Positions 8,929 through 21,000 of a stretch of 64,000 nucleotides of DNA are shown piece by piece (position 1 is the first letter of the stretch; the number at the start of each line of letters is the position of its first letter). Source of the DNA: Tillandsia leiboldiana (lineage: Eukaryota; Streptophyta; Magnoliopsida; Poales; Bromeliaceae); the NCBI GenBank assembly GCA_029204045.2, contig CM055066.1, forward strand, positions 16,192,484 to 16,256,483, read 5' to 3'. The notes beneath the pieces were generated by a model. That model saw only the letters and a program-made list of their open reading frames with translations, did not search any database and was not told the origin of the DNA. The position numbers and the translations under genes were made by a program.

Positions 8929-11392
8929 TGTAAGACCCGCTATTCTTTTTGGTTATTCTTTTCCTTTCCTACATGTAGTTGTCCGGCGGGCGCTAATCTT
9001 CTATTATTTTTGGACAGTCCGTCGGGGCTCGCGGGTATTTTTAGGTGTTAGAGCTCGCGAAACAGGGAACGGTGGTGCGATCGGTTCTGAATTCCGACCC
9101 CGGGATCTCCCAGAAATTAATTCTGAAGTTTCGACCCCTTTTAGGCGCTCCGGGATCCGTGCGGATGATCGGCACGTTTTTTGAGGTAACTTTTAGCCGC
9201 TGGTTTTGTCCCGTTGGTATGGGTTTTTGAACCGGGAATTTTAGGGTTTCTTTTACATGGTTTTCTTTTCGGCGGCTAGGGTTTTGAGGGGCGCGATCCG
9301 AGAGAGAAAAGGAACGAGAACCCAACCTTTTCTGCTCTCGCTCGATTTTCCTCCGGCGTAGAATTTCACCGCGGCACCCGAGGGAGAAGGAAGGAAGCGT
9401 TTTTCGACGAGTTGATCGGGCAAAGGTGGACGATCACTCTACCTCCATCTCCTCTAGCGAATCAAGGTGAGTTTTTGGGCGTTCTTGATTTTTGTAGGTT
9501 TTCGTTTAGGTTCGATTTTCGTCGTTTGTTTCGGGTTTGGGGATCACCGCGCCGCCGCCGCCGTCGTTGAAGCGGCCGTCGCCGTCGTCGGAGCGGCCGC
9601 CGCCGTCGCGGGGCCACCCGCGGGCAAGGCACCCGCGCGGGCTGGTGCCGCGCGGGGTCGCCCGCGCCCGCGGGTAGCGCGCCCGTGCGGATCGGTGCCG
9701 CGCGAGGCCGCGCGGGGCCGCCCGCTGGCGGGGCGCCCGCGCGGGCTGGTGCCGCGCGGGGCCGCCCGCACCGCCGGCTCCTGCGGGCAGCGCGCCCACG
9801 CGGGCCGGTGCCGCGCAGGGCCATCCACGCCTGCGGACAGCACACCCGCGCGGGCCGGTGCCGCACGGGGCCACCGCCGACGGGGCGGGGCCGCGCAGAG
9901 CTGTCCGCATGCGGGACGCGCGCCGGGGAAGTCGTCGTCGTGCGGGGAATCTTGCGCGCAGGGTTTTTCTTGGAATTTGTCTTTTCTCGTCCCCTACCTG
10001 AGTCGTCGTTAAGTGTTTTGATCGCCAGGTCTTCACCTTCGCTTCTTCAGGGACGCGGGGCGCTGTGGAGCGGCAGACGTGCTAGCACGGACGAACCGAT
10101 CGCCGGTCTCCTTTAAAGGTGGGTACTTTCTCCAGGGTTAGTTGGGAAAGGGTGTAGATTGTAAGATGCAAGTTTGGGCAAAGGTGTTTTTCTAAAGTAT
10201 TCTTTATGTGCAATGCTGACCCCGTTTTACATTACTTATCTAATTAAGCATCTAAATATCTGACTATGAGGCTCGTGTGACTGCACGCACACCAGCGGTT
10301 TGGCCACCGCGAGGGTGTGCTTTTCCGGAAAAGTGGTACGTTGACCCGTGTACCCCATGTGACGGTGACGTAATGGGGGCCCTCGTGGGTGTGGGGTATG
10401 AGCTGTGATGCCGAGGCAGGTGCTCGGCGGCCGAGGCAGGTGCTCGACAGGGGTTTCCGAGGTAGGTGCTCGGAGGGGTTGCCGGGGGAGGTGCCCGGTT
10501 TGTTTTACACAGGTTTACCTACTGTTGATTACATCTTGAGGCGAGGGTTGCTCCAGTTGTTAGTGGTTTGCCGTTTTATTGCCCTTTATGCTCTTACTTT
10601 CCTTTATAGTCACTGACTTCCCACTTTGTGACAGGTTCGTCCAGGGGCGAGTGCTAGGGCGCTGGTGAGGCCGTGAGAGCGCTGTTCTGGCTTTTAGCGA
10701 CAGCAGACACAGTGACTTTCCTTTCCTTGTTCTTTTATTATTCATGTTAGTTAGTTGTGGATTGCGATACCCCCGTGGGATCGACGTGGATGTTGCCTTC
10801 TTCCTTTATAAGTATTGAATGAATGTCTTTCCTTTTCCTCTCTTGGCCGTTTTAAACAACGAACAACAAAAATCAAGTAAAACCGTTTGCAAAAATCGTT
10901 TTTAAAGTGTGGGTGTCGTGTGGGCACCGCTTTTAAAACCTTGTGGGATTTATGTGATTTCGAAATTGGTTTTACAAAATCAGGCATCGGGTGGGTGCCA
11001 TTTTTAAGAACTCTGTGGATTTATGTGGCTTTGAAACGGGTTTTTAAAACATCGGCGTCGGGTGGGCGTCGCTTTCAAAACTCTGTGATTATTTATCCTT
11101 TTAAAATAGTCGGCCCTTTTCAAAGTGTGAGAGTTGATTGAATGTATGGTTTGCATGTTGAATGTGTCTGTGCCTCGATCTAGTGTGGTTAAAGCCTGTA
11201 TGAGATGCGTATTGTAGTCAGGACGCCGTGGATATACAAAGGAGACTCTGCCCGTTTGCAAAGTGAATTTGTATATGCGACGGGTCTGTGTGCGCACCGG
11301 GGAGGAATTGTTTTCAAAAAAAATATATATTACGCTGATCTGGGAGCATCGGTGGCTCTTCTTCCGCGCGTTCGAACCCCCGGGGCGTGACA
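8929..11392 (+). mobile_element. Tek LTR 1
   Basis: 2464 bp, from TGTAAGACCCGC to GGGGCGTGACA. It is about 150 bp longer than LTR 2, mainly because the GC-rich tandem repeat at 9540-9920 is longer. Short CCGAGGCAGGTGCTCGG repeats lie at about 10410-10500. The many open frames in the GC-rich repeat encode Ala/Arg/Pro-rich nonsense on both strands and are not genes. Confidence 0.92.
9540..9920. repeat. GC-rich degenerate tandem repeat in Tek LTR 1
   Basis: Irregular repetition of CCCGCGCGGGCTGGTGCCGC-like units of roughly 25-40 bases. The matching part of LTR 2 (about 16500-16760) has fewer units. Confidence 0.75.
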
Positions 11393-11400
11393 GATTAAGA

Positions 11401-11412
11401 TGGTATCAGAGC
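11401..11412 (+). other. Tek primer binding site
   Basis: TGGTATCAGAGC, initiator tRNA-Met type, lies eight bases after LTR 1. The second copy has the same site at 18209-18220. Confidence 0.85.
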
Positions 11413-11616
11413 GAGAACTTTAACCACAATAGTCGGGGCCCAACATCCACGGGGCGCAATACTCTAGCTACTGAATAATAAAGTGAACATTATGTAGACA
11501 AGTAGAACGCGAGTGCTCGTGGGGGAGGGGAATTTAGTAGAATCCCTTTTTAGTGCCAGCATTTGGGGTGTTACTTTAGTTTAGAAGTAACTTGTTTTGC
11601 GCTTGTGTTCAAGATC

Positions 11617-11916
11617 ATGACCAGAACTAGATCCACCACTGAGTATGCAGGGGCGGACGCAGCAGTGTCGGCGACCGCGGAGAACCAGCTCCCGAGGCAG
11701 CAGCTACGGGAGGTTGGGGTCGGGGCCGGCTGCCACCGGGGCCTTGATGGTTGCTATGAGTCAAGGGGCTGAGCAACCAGCACAGGATACGGTGGGTCTG
11801 CTGACGGTGTTTATGTACTTGGTGTGGCTGTTAACACAGCAGATTGTTGCGCCGATTTTTGTTCTCTTTCCGAACCCCTTCCTCTGCCGACGTTCGGGTC
11901 GTCGTCTGCAACAGTG
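11617..11916 (+). pseudogene. Remnant of Tek gag N-terminus
   Basis: The frame starts with an ATG giving MTRTRSTTEYAG, a Thr/Arg-rich start typical in style of Tekay gag. It shifts frame near 11740 and ends by 11916. In the second copy (18425 onward) the same ATG is AGG, so the start codon is lost. No capsid-like or zinc-knuckle domain is recognisable. Confidence 0.45.
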
Positions 11917-13121
11917 ACGCGTGGTAGTGTAACCCACCGGTGTTCATTAGTGAGTCGGCCGTTTTGTCGGTCGTGAGTAACTGGGTAGTCTCTTGTCGAA
12001 ATTTGCACCTTCTAGGTCCGCTGGTTTTAGGTTGCAGCAGATAGTCGGCCGATTCTTTTGCATCTTGGGCAAGGTATGGGTGGGAATGAGAATTCTTCCC
12101 CTTTGGTTGTTACCCATAGTTCGGCTTTTTACCATAAACACTACGACGGTTGTAGAAATCATCGTGATGGGGTCTCGGGGTGCTCCTTTGGGTTAGAAAG
12201 GGAGACCACCGGAGCCAGTAAATCTTTTCGGTTGGGGCTTGATTTCGGTTAGAGAGGCCGTGTCTCGCTTCGCACAAGTGTGCGTAAGTGGCGACTTCTT
12301 ACTGGTGGGTTGGTGCGTGATCTCTCGAGTGCGTTTAGTGAACCTAAGCAACTTTTTGACAAGGTTCTTCTCATTGTTTTCGTTGCTTGTCGTCTTCCGA
12401 CCCTTTAGGCTTCGGATGGATAGTCTAATGTACCTGGAGGTCATTGTTGAGTGGACCTAGAGCTTAGAATTCTCCTAGTTGGGAGTGTCACTGTTTGGTC
12501 TGGAGGGTTACCGCTCGATTCGATGCCCGGTGCTTAGGGGGGGCAACGGATTTGGACCGAGCGTTAGTGGTTAATCAGAATGTCGCACCCCGTCAGTGCC
12601 AGGACAGAGGTCGGACCATATCTTGTGGGTTGTGTCGCCAGCTTCCCATGACCAAGGCATAGTCTTGAGGCTTAGTTTGGGAGCGTTTTGGGTCGTTGAT
12701 CAATTGGGGCAGGTGTGGGTCAAGGGGATCTGTCGACTGCTTGGAGCTTTGGCACAGTCACTTTCGGCTAGGATTCCCTGTACGCAGCTCTTTCTGTGGG
12801 CTAGACCTTGAGGCAGGTCTTAGAGCTGAAATCTAATGTTAGGTTTGACCGTCGCCCCGGTAGGACGGACCGTCGGAGCGGGTAATCCGGGACGATGGAT
12901 ATGCTCCGAGCCTGTGGCCCGTGTTGGTGACGGGTGGAGGTGGCCCGTGTTGGTGACGGGTGGGAGCGGTCCGTGTTGGTGACAGGTGAGTTCGTGGTTA
13001 TCAGGGGAGAATTTTCTGGTAGTTAGTAACCCAGCCTGTTTTGTTGGCACCTCTTGGAGCCTTGTGAGGGCGTAGTGTGGGTTTTTCCCTTGTCGCCGGG
13101 TTAGTTGTTTTGGGCTTCTAA
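11917..13121 (+). other. Decayed gag-protease region of Tek
   Basis: No open frame or domain is convincing. A GTGTTGGTGACGGGTGG-like unit repeats three times at about 12908-12990. By position it replaces gag C-terminus and protease; the same sequence is in the second copy (18725-19930), so decay came before the duplication. Confidence 0.6.
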
Positions 13122-14500
13122 GGGTTCATCAGATCGAGTGTGTCGCCTTGGGGCGCACCCGTACTCTTCGTGCGAAAGAAGGACGGAAGCCTACGTCTAC
13201 GCATCGACTACAGGGAGATAAATAAGGTCACAGTGAAGAACAAGTACCCCTTACCCAGAATTGATGACCTCTTCGATCAGCTGAGGGGAGCAACAGTCTT
13301 CTCCAGGATTGATTTGCAGTCAGGCTACCATCAGCTCAGAGTGCAAGACGAGGATATTCCGATGACGGCCTTCCGAACCCGGTATGGCCACTACGAGTTT
13401 ACAGTAACGCCGTTCGGGCTCACCAACGCCCCAGCGGTATTTATGGATATGATGAACCGAGTCTTCAGGCCCTTCCTGGGTCGGTTCGTGGTGGTCTTTA
13501 TTAATGACATCCTGATTTACTCGCCCACCAATGAGGAACACGAGGAGCATCTACGGGTCGTTCTACAAACTCTCAGGGAACAGAGGTTGTTTGCCAAACT
13601 CTAGAAATGCGAGTTTTGGCTTCGCGAGGTGGGGTTTCTGGGGCACATCATCTCAGCTACAGGAATTGCGATGGATCCCAAGAAGGTGGAGTCGGTGACC
13701 GACTGGTCCCAACCGACTACGGTAACGGAAGTTCGCAGCTTCCTGGGTCTTGCAGGATATTACAGACGTTTCGTCGAGGGCTTCTTGAAGATCGCGACCC
13801 CCCTAAACTGCCTGACCCGGAAAGGAGAAAAATTCATTTGGACGACACAATGCCAAGAAAGTTTTGAGGAACTCAAGAAGAGGCTAACAAGAGCACCGGT
13901 ACTTGCGCTACCGACGCCTGGAGAGGACTTGGAGGTTTACTGTGACGCATCACAGATCGGATTGGGGGGTGTACTGATGCAGCAGGGGAAAGTAATAGCC
14001 TACGCCTCAAGTCAACTCAAGGTGTATGAACGGAACTACCCGACGCATGACCTGGAGCTTGCCGCAGTCGTCTTTGTTCTGAAACTTTGGAGGCACTATC
14101 TCTTTGGTGTCCACTGTAACGTGTTCTCGGACCACCAATGCCTTAAGTACCTTTTCACCCAGAAAGAGCTGAACCTACGACAAAGACGGTGGTTGGAGTT
14201 GCTGAAGGACTACGATCTAACTAATCAATACCACCCGGGAAAAGCAAATATGGTAGCGGATGCTTTGAGCAGAAAGGGACAGACAGAGGGGGCATCAGCA
14301 GGCACGATTACGCAGCAGGACGACTTGATCGCGGAGTTCTCGCGATTGAGGTTAGAGGTGGTACCGGCAGGGACGGTCGAGCGACTAATGTCTCTAATAG
14401 TCGTACCTACCTTGTTCGAAAGGATCCGAGAAGGCCAAAGTACCGATCCTCAGTTACAAATGGTACGAGATATGATTTCTCCGGGCCAGGGGGGAACTTT
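13122..14500 (+). pseudogene. pol: Tek reverse transcriptase and RNase H, inactivated
   Basis: Similarity starts at GFIRSSVSPWGAPV (13122), so RT begins upstream of the first ATG at 13140. RT blocks are clear: RIDYREINK, PLPRIDDLFDQL, DLQSGYHQ, TPFGLTNAP. The active-site motif reads FIND at 13497-13508, with Asn (AAT at 13503) where Asp is required; the second copy has Asp there. TAG at 13602-13604 interrupts the frame where the second copy has a Lys codon. After it come the rest of RT and an RNase H with the four expected acidic sites (YCDAS, DLELA, FSDHQ, VADALSR). A frameshift around 14485-14505 separates it from integrase. Confidence 0.92.
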
Positions 14501-15616
14501 ACGGTGGGGTCAGATGGCACCCTCCGGTTTCGAGGGCGAAATTGTGTGCCCGATTCGCCAGACCTGAAGAGGGAAATTTTGATAGACGCACACTGCGCCC
14601 CCTATGCGGTGCACCCTGGGGGCACCAAGATGTACAGGGATCTCAAGCAGACCTTCTGGTGGCCGAAGCTGAAGGGGGACGTGACACGGTTCGTAGCACA
14701 CTGCCTGGTCTGCCAGCAAGTAAAAGCCGAGCACCAGCGGCCGGCGAGGAAATTGCAACCACTACCTGTGCCAGAATGGAAGTGGGAGCGAATCACGATG
14801 GGTTTTGTCACTAGGCTCCCGCGTTCCCAACAGGGACACGACACTATCTGGGTCATTGTGGACCGGTTAACTAAGTCAACTCACTTCCTACCCATCCACA
14901 CGACCTGGACGCGCGATCGACTGGCTCAGGTCTACATCAGCGAGATTGTGAGGTTACACGGGATACCGGCATCGATCACTTCAGACAGGGACACACGGTT
15001 CGTCTCAAACTTCTGGCAGAGTCTACAACGAGCCTTGGGGACCAAGCTACACTTCAGCACAGCCTTTCACCCCCAGACGGACGGACAATCTGAGCGGGTG
15101 ATCCAGATCCTCGAGGATATGCTCCGAGCCTGTGTACTGGATTTGGGGGACGGATGGTCACGCCACCTACCTCTTGTGGAGTTCGCCTACAACAATAGCT
15201 ACCAGGCTAGCATTCGTATGGCGCTGTATGAAGCTCTCTATGGCAGACGCTGTAGGTCTCCGATCTGTTGGGACGATCTGGGGGAGCGGAAGTTTTTGGG
15301 ACCGGATTTGGTGGAAGAGACTGAAGAAAAGGTGTGCCTCATCAGGCAGCGGCTGGTGACCGCCCAGAGCCGACAGAAGAGCTATGCGGATCAGAGACGC
15401 CGCGACTTGGAGTTCCAGGTGGGGGAGCACGTGGTATTGTGGGTTTCGCCGTCAAAAGGGGTGAAGCGGTTCGGGCTAAGAGGCAAGCTGAACCCATGGT
15501 ATGTGGGGCCCTTTGAGATCTTAGAGCGCATCGGCCCAGTGGCCTATCGCCTTGCCCTACCGCCGAACCTTGATCGGGTGCACGACGTGTTCCACGTGTC
15601 CATGCTTCGAAAGTAG
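14501..15616 (+). pseudogene. pol: Tek integrase, catalytic Asp lost
   Basis: From 14504 the frame has the HHCC zinc region (His near residues 30-37, Cys67 and Cys70), then the DDE core. The first catalytic Asp, normally in an MDF motif, is Gly100 (ITMGFVTRLP). Asp161 (SDRD) and Glu197 (SER) are intact with 35 residues between them. A GPY/F-type domain (YVGPFEILERIGPVAYRLALP region) precedes FHVSMLRK. TAG at 15614-15616 then ends the frame before the chromodomain, where relatives continue. With the frameshift upstream this cannot make an active integrase. Confidence 0.92.
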
Positions 15617-15850
15617 CTCCCCGATCCGTCGCGGGTGCTCGACGTCACCGCAGTCGAGCTTAGGGAGGATCTGAGCTTCGAGGAAGCCCCGATGCGGATC
15701 CTAGCACGGGAAGACAAAAAGTTGCGGAATCGGACAATCCCCTACGTGAAGGTGCTTTGGAGCAATCAAGAGGAACATGAAGCGACCTGGGAACCAGAGT
15801 CGAAGATGAGGGAGCGTTATCCAGATCTTTTCGCCATGGGCGAGAGTTAA
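15617..15850 (+). pseudogene. Chromodomain tail of Tek integrase
   Basis: In frame with integrase but separated by the TAG at 15614. It contains the Tekay-type pattern LRNRTIPYVKVLWSN, EATWEPESKMRERYPDLF. Chromodomains in these elements are thought to guide integration to heterochromatin marks. The natural stop is TAA at 15848. Confidence 0.88.
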
Positions 15851-15886
15851 GTTTCGAGGACGATACTTGTTTTTAGTGGTGAGTGA
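15851..15886 (+). other. Tek polypurine tract region
   Basis: Sequence GTTTCGAGGACGA, then AGTGGTGAGTGA, lies just before LTR 2. The purine run is degenerate compared with the same place in Gy-B (52411-52419, TGGGGAGGA). Confidence 0.65.
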
Positions 15887-18200
15887 TGTAAGACCCGCTA
15901 TTCTTTTTGATTATTCTTTTCCTTTCCTACGTGTAGTTGTCCGGCGGGCGCTAATCTTCGATTATTTTTGGACAGTCCGTCAGGCCTCGCGGGTATTTTT
16001 AGGTGTTAGAGCTCGCGAAACGGGGAACGGTGGTGCGATCGGTTCTGAATTCCGACCCCGGGATCTTCCGGAAATTAATTCTGAAGTTTCGACCCCTTTT
16101 AGGCGCTCCGAGATCCGTGCGGATGATCGACACATTTTTCGAGGTAACTTTTAGCCGCTGGTTTTGTCCCGTTGGTTTGGGTTTTTGAACCGGGAATTTT
16201 AGGGTTTCTTTTACTTGGTTTTCTTTTCGGCGGCTAGGGTTTTGAGGGGCGCGATCCGAGAGAGAAAAGGAACGAGAACCCAACCTTTTCCGCTCTCGCT
16301 CGATTTTCCTCCGGCGTAGAATTTCACCACGGCACCCGAGGGAGAAGGAAGGAAGCGTTTTTCGACGAGTTGATCGGGCAAAGGTGGACGATCCCTCTTC
16401 CTCCATCCCCTCTCGCGAATCAAGGTGAGTTTTTGGACGTTCTTGATTTTTGTAGGTTTTCATTTAGGTTCGGTTTTCGTCGTTTGTTTCGGGTTTGGGG
16501 ATCACCGCGCCGCCGCCGCCGTCGTTGAAGCGGTCGCCGCCGTCGCGGGGCCACCCGCGGGCAAGGCACCCGCGCGGGCTGGGGCCGCGCGGGGTCGCCC
16601 GCGCCCGCGGGCAGCGCACCCGTGCGGATCGGTGCCGCGCGGGGCTGCCCGCACCGCCTGCGCCAGCGGACAGCACACCAGCGCGGGCCGGTGCCACGCA
16701 AGGCCACCGCCGACGGGGCTGGGCCGCGCGAAGCTGTCCGCATGCGGGACGTGCGCCAGGGGAGTCGCCGTCGTGCGGGGAATCTCGCGCGCAGGGTTTT
16801 TCTTGGAATTTGTCTTTTCTCATCCCCTACCTGAGTCGTCGTTAAGTGTTTTGATCGCCAGGTCTTCGCCTTCGCTTCTTCAGGGACGCGGGGCGCTGTG
16901 GGGCGGCAGACGTGCTAGCACGGACGAACCGACCGCCGGTCTCCTTTCAAGGTGGGTACTTTCTCCAGGGTTAGTTGGGAAAGGGTGTAGATTGTAAGAT
17001 GCAAGTTTGGGCAAAGGTGTTTTTCTAAAGTATTCTTTATGTGCAATGCTGACCCCATTTTACATTACTTATCTAATTAAGCATCTAAATATCTGACTAT
17101 GAGGCTCGTGTGACTGCACGCACACCGGCGATTTGGCCACCGCGAGGGTGTGCTTTTCCGGAAAAGTGGTACGTTGACGTAATGGGGGCCCTCGTGGGTG
17201 GGGGGTGTGAGCGGTGATGCCGAGGCAGGTGCTCGGCGGCCGAGCACCTGCTCGGCAGGGGTTTCCGAGGTAGGTGCTCGGAGGGGTTGCCGGGGGAGGT
17301 GCCCGGTTTGTTTTACACAGGTTTACCTACTGTTGATTACATCTTGAGGCGAGGGTTGCTCCAATTGTTAGTGGTTTGCCATTTTATTGCCCTTTATGCT
17401 CTTACTTTCCTTTATAGTCACTGACTTCCCACTTTGTGACAGGTTCGTCCAGGGGCGAGTGCTAGGGCGCTAGTGAGGCCGTGAGAGCGCTGTTCTGGCT
17501 TTTAGCGACAGCAGACACAGTGACTTTCCTTTCCTTGGTCTTTTATTATTCATGTTAGTTAGTTGTGGATTGCGATACCCCCGTGGGATCGACGTGGATG
17601 TTGCCTTCTTCCTTTATAAGTATTGAATGAATGTCTTTCCTTTTCCTCTCTTGGCCGTTTTAAACTACGAACAACAAAAATCAAGAAAAACTGTTTGCGA
17701 AAATCATTTTTAAAGTGTGGGTGTCATTTGGGCACCGCTTTTAAAACCTTGTGGGATTTATGTGATTTCGAAAATGGTTTTACAAAATCAGGCATCGGGT
17801 GGGTGCCATTTTTAAGAACTCTGTGGATTTATGTGGCTTTGAAACGGGTTTTTAAAACATCGGCATCGGGTGGGCGTCGCTTTCAAAACTCTGTGATTAT
17901 TTATCCTTTTAAAATAGTCGGCCCTTTTCAAAGTGTGAGAGTTGATTGAATGTATGGTTTGCATGTTGAATGTGTCTGTGCCTCGATCTAGTGTGGTTAA
18001 AGCCTGTATGAGATGCGTATTGTAGTCAGGACGCCGTGGATATACAAAGGAGACTCTGCCGTTTGCAGAGTGAATTTGTATATGCGGCGGGTCTGTGTGC
18101 GCACCGGGGAGGAATTGTTTTCAAAAAAAAATATATATTACGCTGATCTGGGAGCATCGGTGGCTCTTCTTCCGCACGTTCGAACCCCCGGGGCGTGACA
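15887..18200 (+). mobile_element. Tek LTR 2 (shared middle LTR)
   Basis: 2314 bp, TGTAAGACCCGC to GGGGCGTGACA. It is preceded by a polypurine region and followed by a PBS and leader, so it is 3' LTR of the first unit and 5' LTR of the second. Confidence 0.92.
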
Positions 18201-19930
18201 GATTAAGATGGTATCAGAGCGAGAACTTTAACCACAATAGTCGGGGCCCAACATCCACAGGGCGCAATACTCTAGCTACTGAATAATAAAGTGAACATTG
18301 TGTAGACAAGTAGAACGCGAGTGCTCGTGGGAGAGGGGAATTTAGTAGAATCCCTTTTTAGTGCCAGCATTTGGGGTGTTACTTTAGTTTAGAAGTAACT
18401 TGTTTTGCGCTTGTGTTCAAGATCAGGACCAGAACTAGATCCACCACTGAGGATGCAGGGGCGGACGCAGCAGTGTCGGCGACCGCGGAGAACCAGCTCC
18501 CGAGGCAGCAGCTACGGGAGGTTGGGGTCGGGGCCGGCTGCCACCGGGGCCTTGATGGTTGCTATGAGTCAAGGGACTAAGCAACGAGCACAGGATACGG
18601 TGGGTCTGCTGACGGTGTTTATGTACTTGGTGTGGCTGTTAACACAGCAGATTGTTGCGCCAGTTTTTGTTCTCTTTCCGAACCCCTTCCTCTGCCGACG
18701 TTCGGGTCGTCGTCTGCAACAGTGACGCGTGGTAGTGTAACCCACCGGTGTTCATTAGTGAGTCGGCCGTTTTGTCGGTCGTGAGTAACTGGGTAGTCTC
18801 TTGTCGAAATTTGCACCTTCTAGGTCCGCTGGTTTTAGGTTGCAGCAGATAGTCGGCCGATTCTTTTGCATCTTGGGCAAGGTATGGGTGGGAATGAGAA
18901 TTCTTCCCCTTTGGTTGTTACCCATAGTTCGGCTTTTTACCGTAAACACTGCGACGGTTGTAGAAATCGTCGTGATAGGGTGTCGGGGTGCTCCTTTGGG
19001 TTAGAAAGGGAGACCACCGGAGCCAGTAAATCTTTTCGGTTGGGGCTTGATTTCGGTTAGAGAGGCCGTGTCTCGCTTCGCACAAGTGTGCGTAAATGGC
19101 GACTTCTTACTGGTGGGTTGGTGCATGATCTCTCGAGTGCGTTTAGTGAACCTAAGCAACTTTTTGACAAGGTTCTTCTCGTTGTTTTCGTTGCTTGTCG
19201 TCTTCCGACCCTTTAGGCTTCGGATGGATAGTCTACTGTACCTGGAGGTCATTGTTGAGCGGACCTAGAGCTTAGAATTCTCCTAGTTGGGAGTGTCACT
19301 GTTTGGTCTGGAGGGTTACCGCTCGATTCGATGCCCGGTGCTTAGGGAGGGGCAACGGATTTGGACCGAGCGTTAGTGGTTAATCAGAATGTCGCACCCC
19401 GTCAGTGCCAGGACAGAGGTAGGACCATATCTTGTGGGTTGTGTCGCCAGCTTCCCATGACCAAGGCATAGTCTTGAGGCTTAGTTTGGGAGCGTTTTGG
19501 GTCGTTGATCAATCGGGGCAGGTGTGGGTCAAGGGGATCTGTCGACTGCTTGGAGCTTTGGCACGGTCACTTTCGGCTAGGATTCCCTGTACGCAGCTCT
19601 TTCTGTGGGCTAGACCTTGAGGCAGGTCTTAGAGCTGAAATCTAACGTTAGTTTTGACCGTCGCCCCGGTAGGACGGACCGTCGGAGCGGGTAATCCGAG
19701 ACGATGGATATGCTCCGAGCCTGTGGCCCGTGTTGGTGACGGGTGGAGGTGGCCTATGTTGGTGACGGGTGGGAGCGGTCCGTGTTGGTGACATGTGAGT
19801 TCGTGGTTCTCAGGGGAGAATTTTCTGGTAGTTAGTAACCCAGCCTGTTTTGTTGGCACCTCTTGGAGCCTTGTGAGGGCGTAGTGTGGGTTTTTCCCTT
19901 GTCGCCGGGTTAGTTGTTTTGGGCTTCTAA
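18201..19930 (+). other. Second Tek leader and decayed gag region
   Basis: Near-identical to 11393-13121, with PBS at 18209-18220 and the gag start codon changed to AGG. No gene is readable in it. Confidence 0.8.
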
Positions 19931-20582
19931 GGGTTCATCAGACCGAGGGTGTCGCCTTGGGGCGCACCCGTACTCTTCGTGCGAAAGAAGGACGGAAGCC
20001 TACGTCTACGCATCGACTACAGGGAGATAAATAAGGTCACAGTGACGAACAAGTACCCCTTACCCAGAATTGATGACCTCTTCGATCAGCTGAGGGGAGC
20101 AACAGTCTTCTCCAAGATTGATTTGCAGTCAGGCTACCATCAGCTCAGAGTGCAAGACGAGGATATTCCGAAGACGGCCTTCCGAACCCGGTATGGCCAC
20201 TACGAGTTTACAGTAACGCCGTTCGGGCTCACCAACGCCCCAGCGGTATTTATGGATATGATGAACCGAGTCTTCAGGCCCTTCCTGGGTCGGTTTGTGG
20301 TGGTCATTATCGACGACATCCTGATTTACTCGCGCACCGATGAGGAACACGAGGAGCATCTACGGGTCGTTCTACAAACTCTCACGGAACAGAGGTTGTT
20401 TGCCAAACTCAAGAAATGCGAGTTTTGGCTTCGCGAGGTGGGGTTTCTGGGGCACATCATCTCAACTGCAGGAATTGCGGTGGATCCTAAGAAGGTAGAG
20501 TCGATGACCGACTGGTCCCAACCGACTACGGTAACGGAAGTTCGCAGCTTCCTGGGTCTTGCAGGATATTACAGACGTTTCG
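19931..20582 (+). pseudogene. pol: Second Tek reverse transcriptase, truncated
   Basis: An uninterrupted RT frame with an intact IIDD catalytic motif and a Lys codon where the first copy has TAG. Similarity to the first copy stops at 20582 (after RSFLGLAGYYRRF). The frame then runs by chance into unrelated leader sequence of a minus-strand element until 20821; those last ~80 codons are not RT. RNase H, integrase and the closing LTR are missing. Confidence 0.9.
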
Positions 20583-21000
20583 CAGCTCGTGTACGTCATT
20601 TGACCCCGAGCCTTCTCTTGACTCGAGTCAAAACAGGTGCGTCTCCCTATGTGGTGTCATCGCCAATATGCACACCACAACGAAACAACCAGCCCAAACT
20701 TAGCCATTTGAGCAATGCGCAGTCTATACACCGACAAAAAGGCTCGTCAACCCAATCATGCGAAAGTATAAGAGGGTACTCCTTTCCATCTCCAACATTA
20801 CGTTGTCAGCCGCCAACGTAATATCCGAAGAATGAAAGCTCGTCACCCTCGATCAGTCCCAACATCCTTTTTGGGAACAATAGTAACCAATCAAATACTT
20901 TCGCCCAACAATCCACACACTCTCTCGTGCTAATCCCTAGGGTCTCCCTAAGGTATCTAACCACCTAGGACTATTCCTAGGCTCTTATACCACTCTAATC
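20583..21000 (-). mobile_element. Leader remnant of truncated Gy-A-like element
   Basis: On the minus strand this is the region after the 5' LTR. It matches 43890-44162 and 50900-51165 (CCCAATCATGCGAAAGTAT, CATTACGTTGTCNGCCGCCAACG). The PBS at 20981-20992 reads TGGTATAAGAGC, one base off TGGTATCAGAGC. The gag and everything beyond are gone at the junction with Tek. Confidence 0.85.

Larger units (their letters stand above)
8929..20582 (+). mobile_element. Tek: tandem Tekay/Del-type chromovirus array, truncated
   Basis: Order: LTR (8929-11392), internal (11393-15886), LTR (15887-18200), then a second internal copy (18201-20582) that breaks off in reverse transcriptase. The shared middle LTR and repeated PBS show an LTR-internal-LTR-internal array, normally a product of unequal recombination between LTRs. 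The integrase carries a GPY/F motif and a C-terminal chromodomain, placing it in the chromoviruses, closest by eye to Tekay/Del. All pol parts of the first copy carry disabling changes. Confidence 0.88.

Noticed and set aside
9462..10116. Several Ala/Arg/Pro-rich frames on both strands
   Set aside because: Products of the GC-rich tandem repeat; the frames are not preserved in LTR 2.
20583..20821. C-terminal extension of the second Tek RT frame
   Set aside because: The sequence is the leader of a minus-strand element; the open frame continues by chance.
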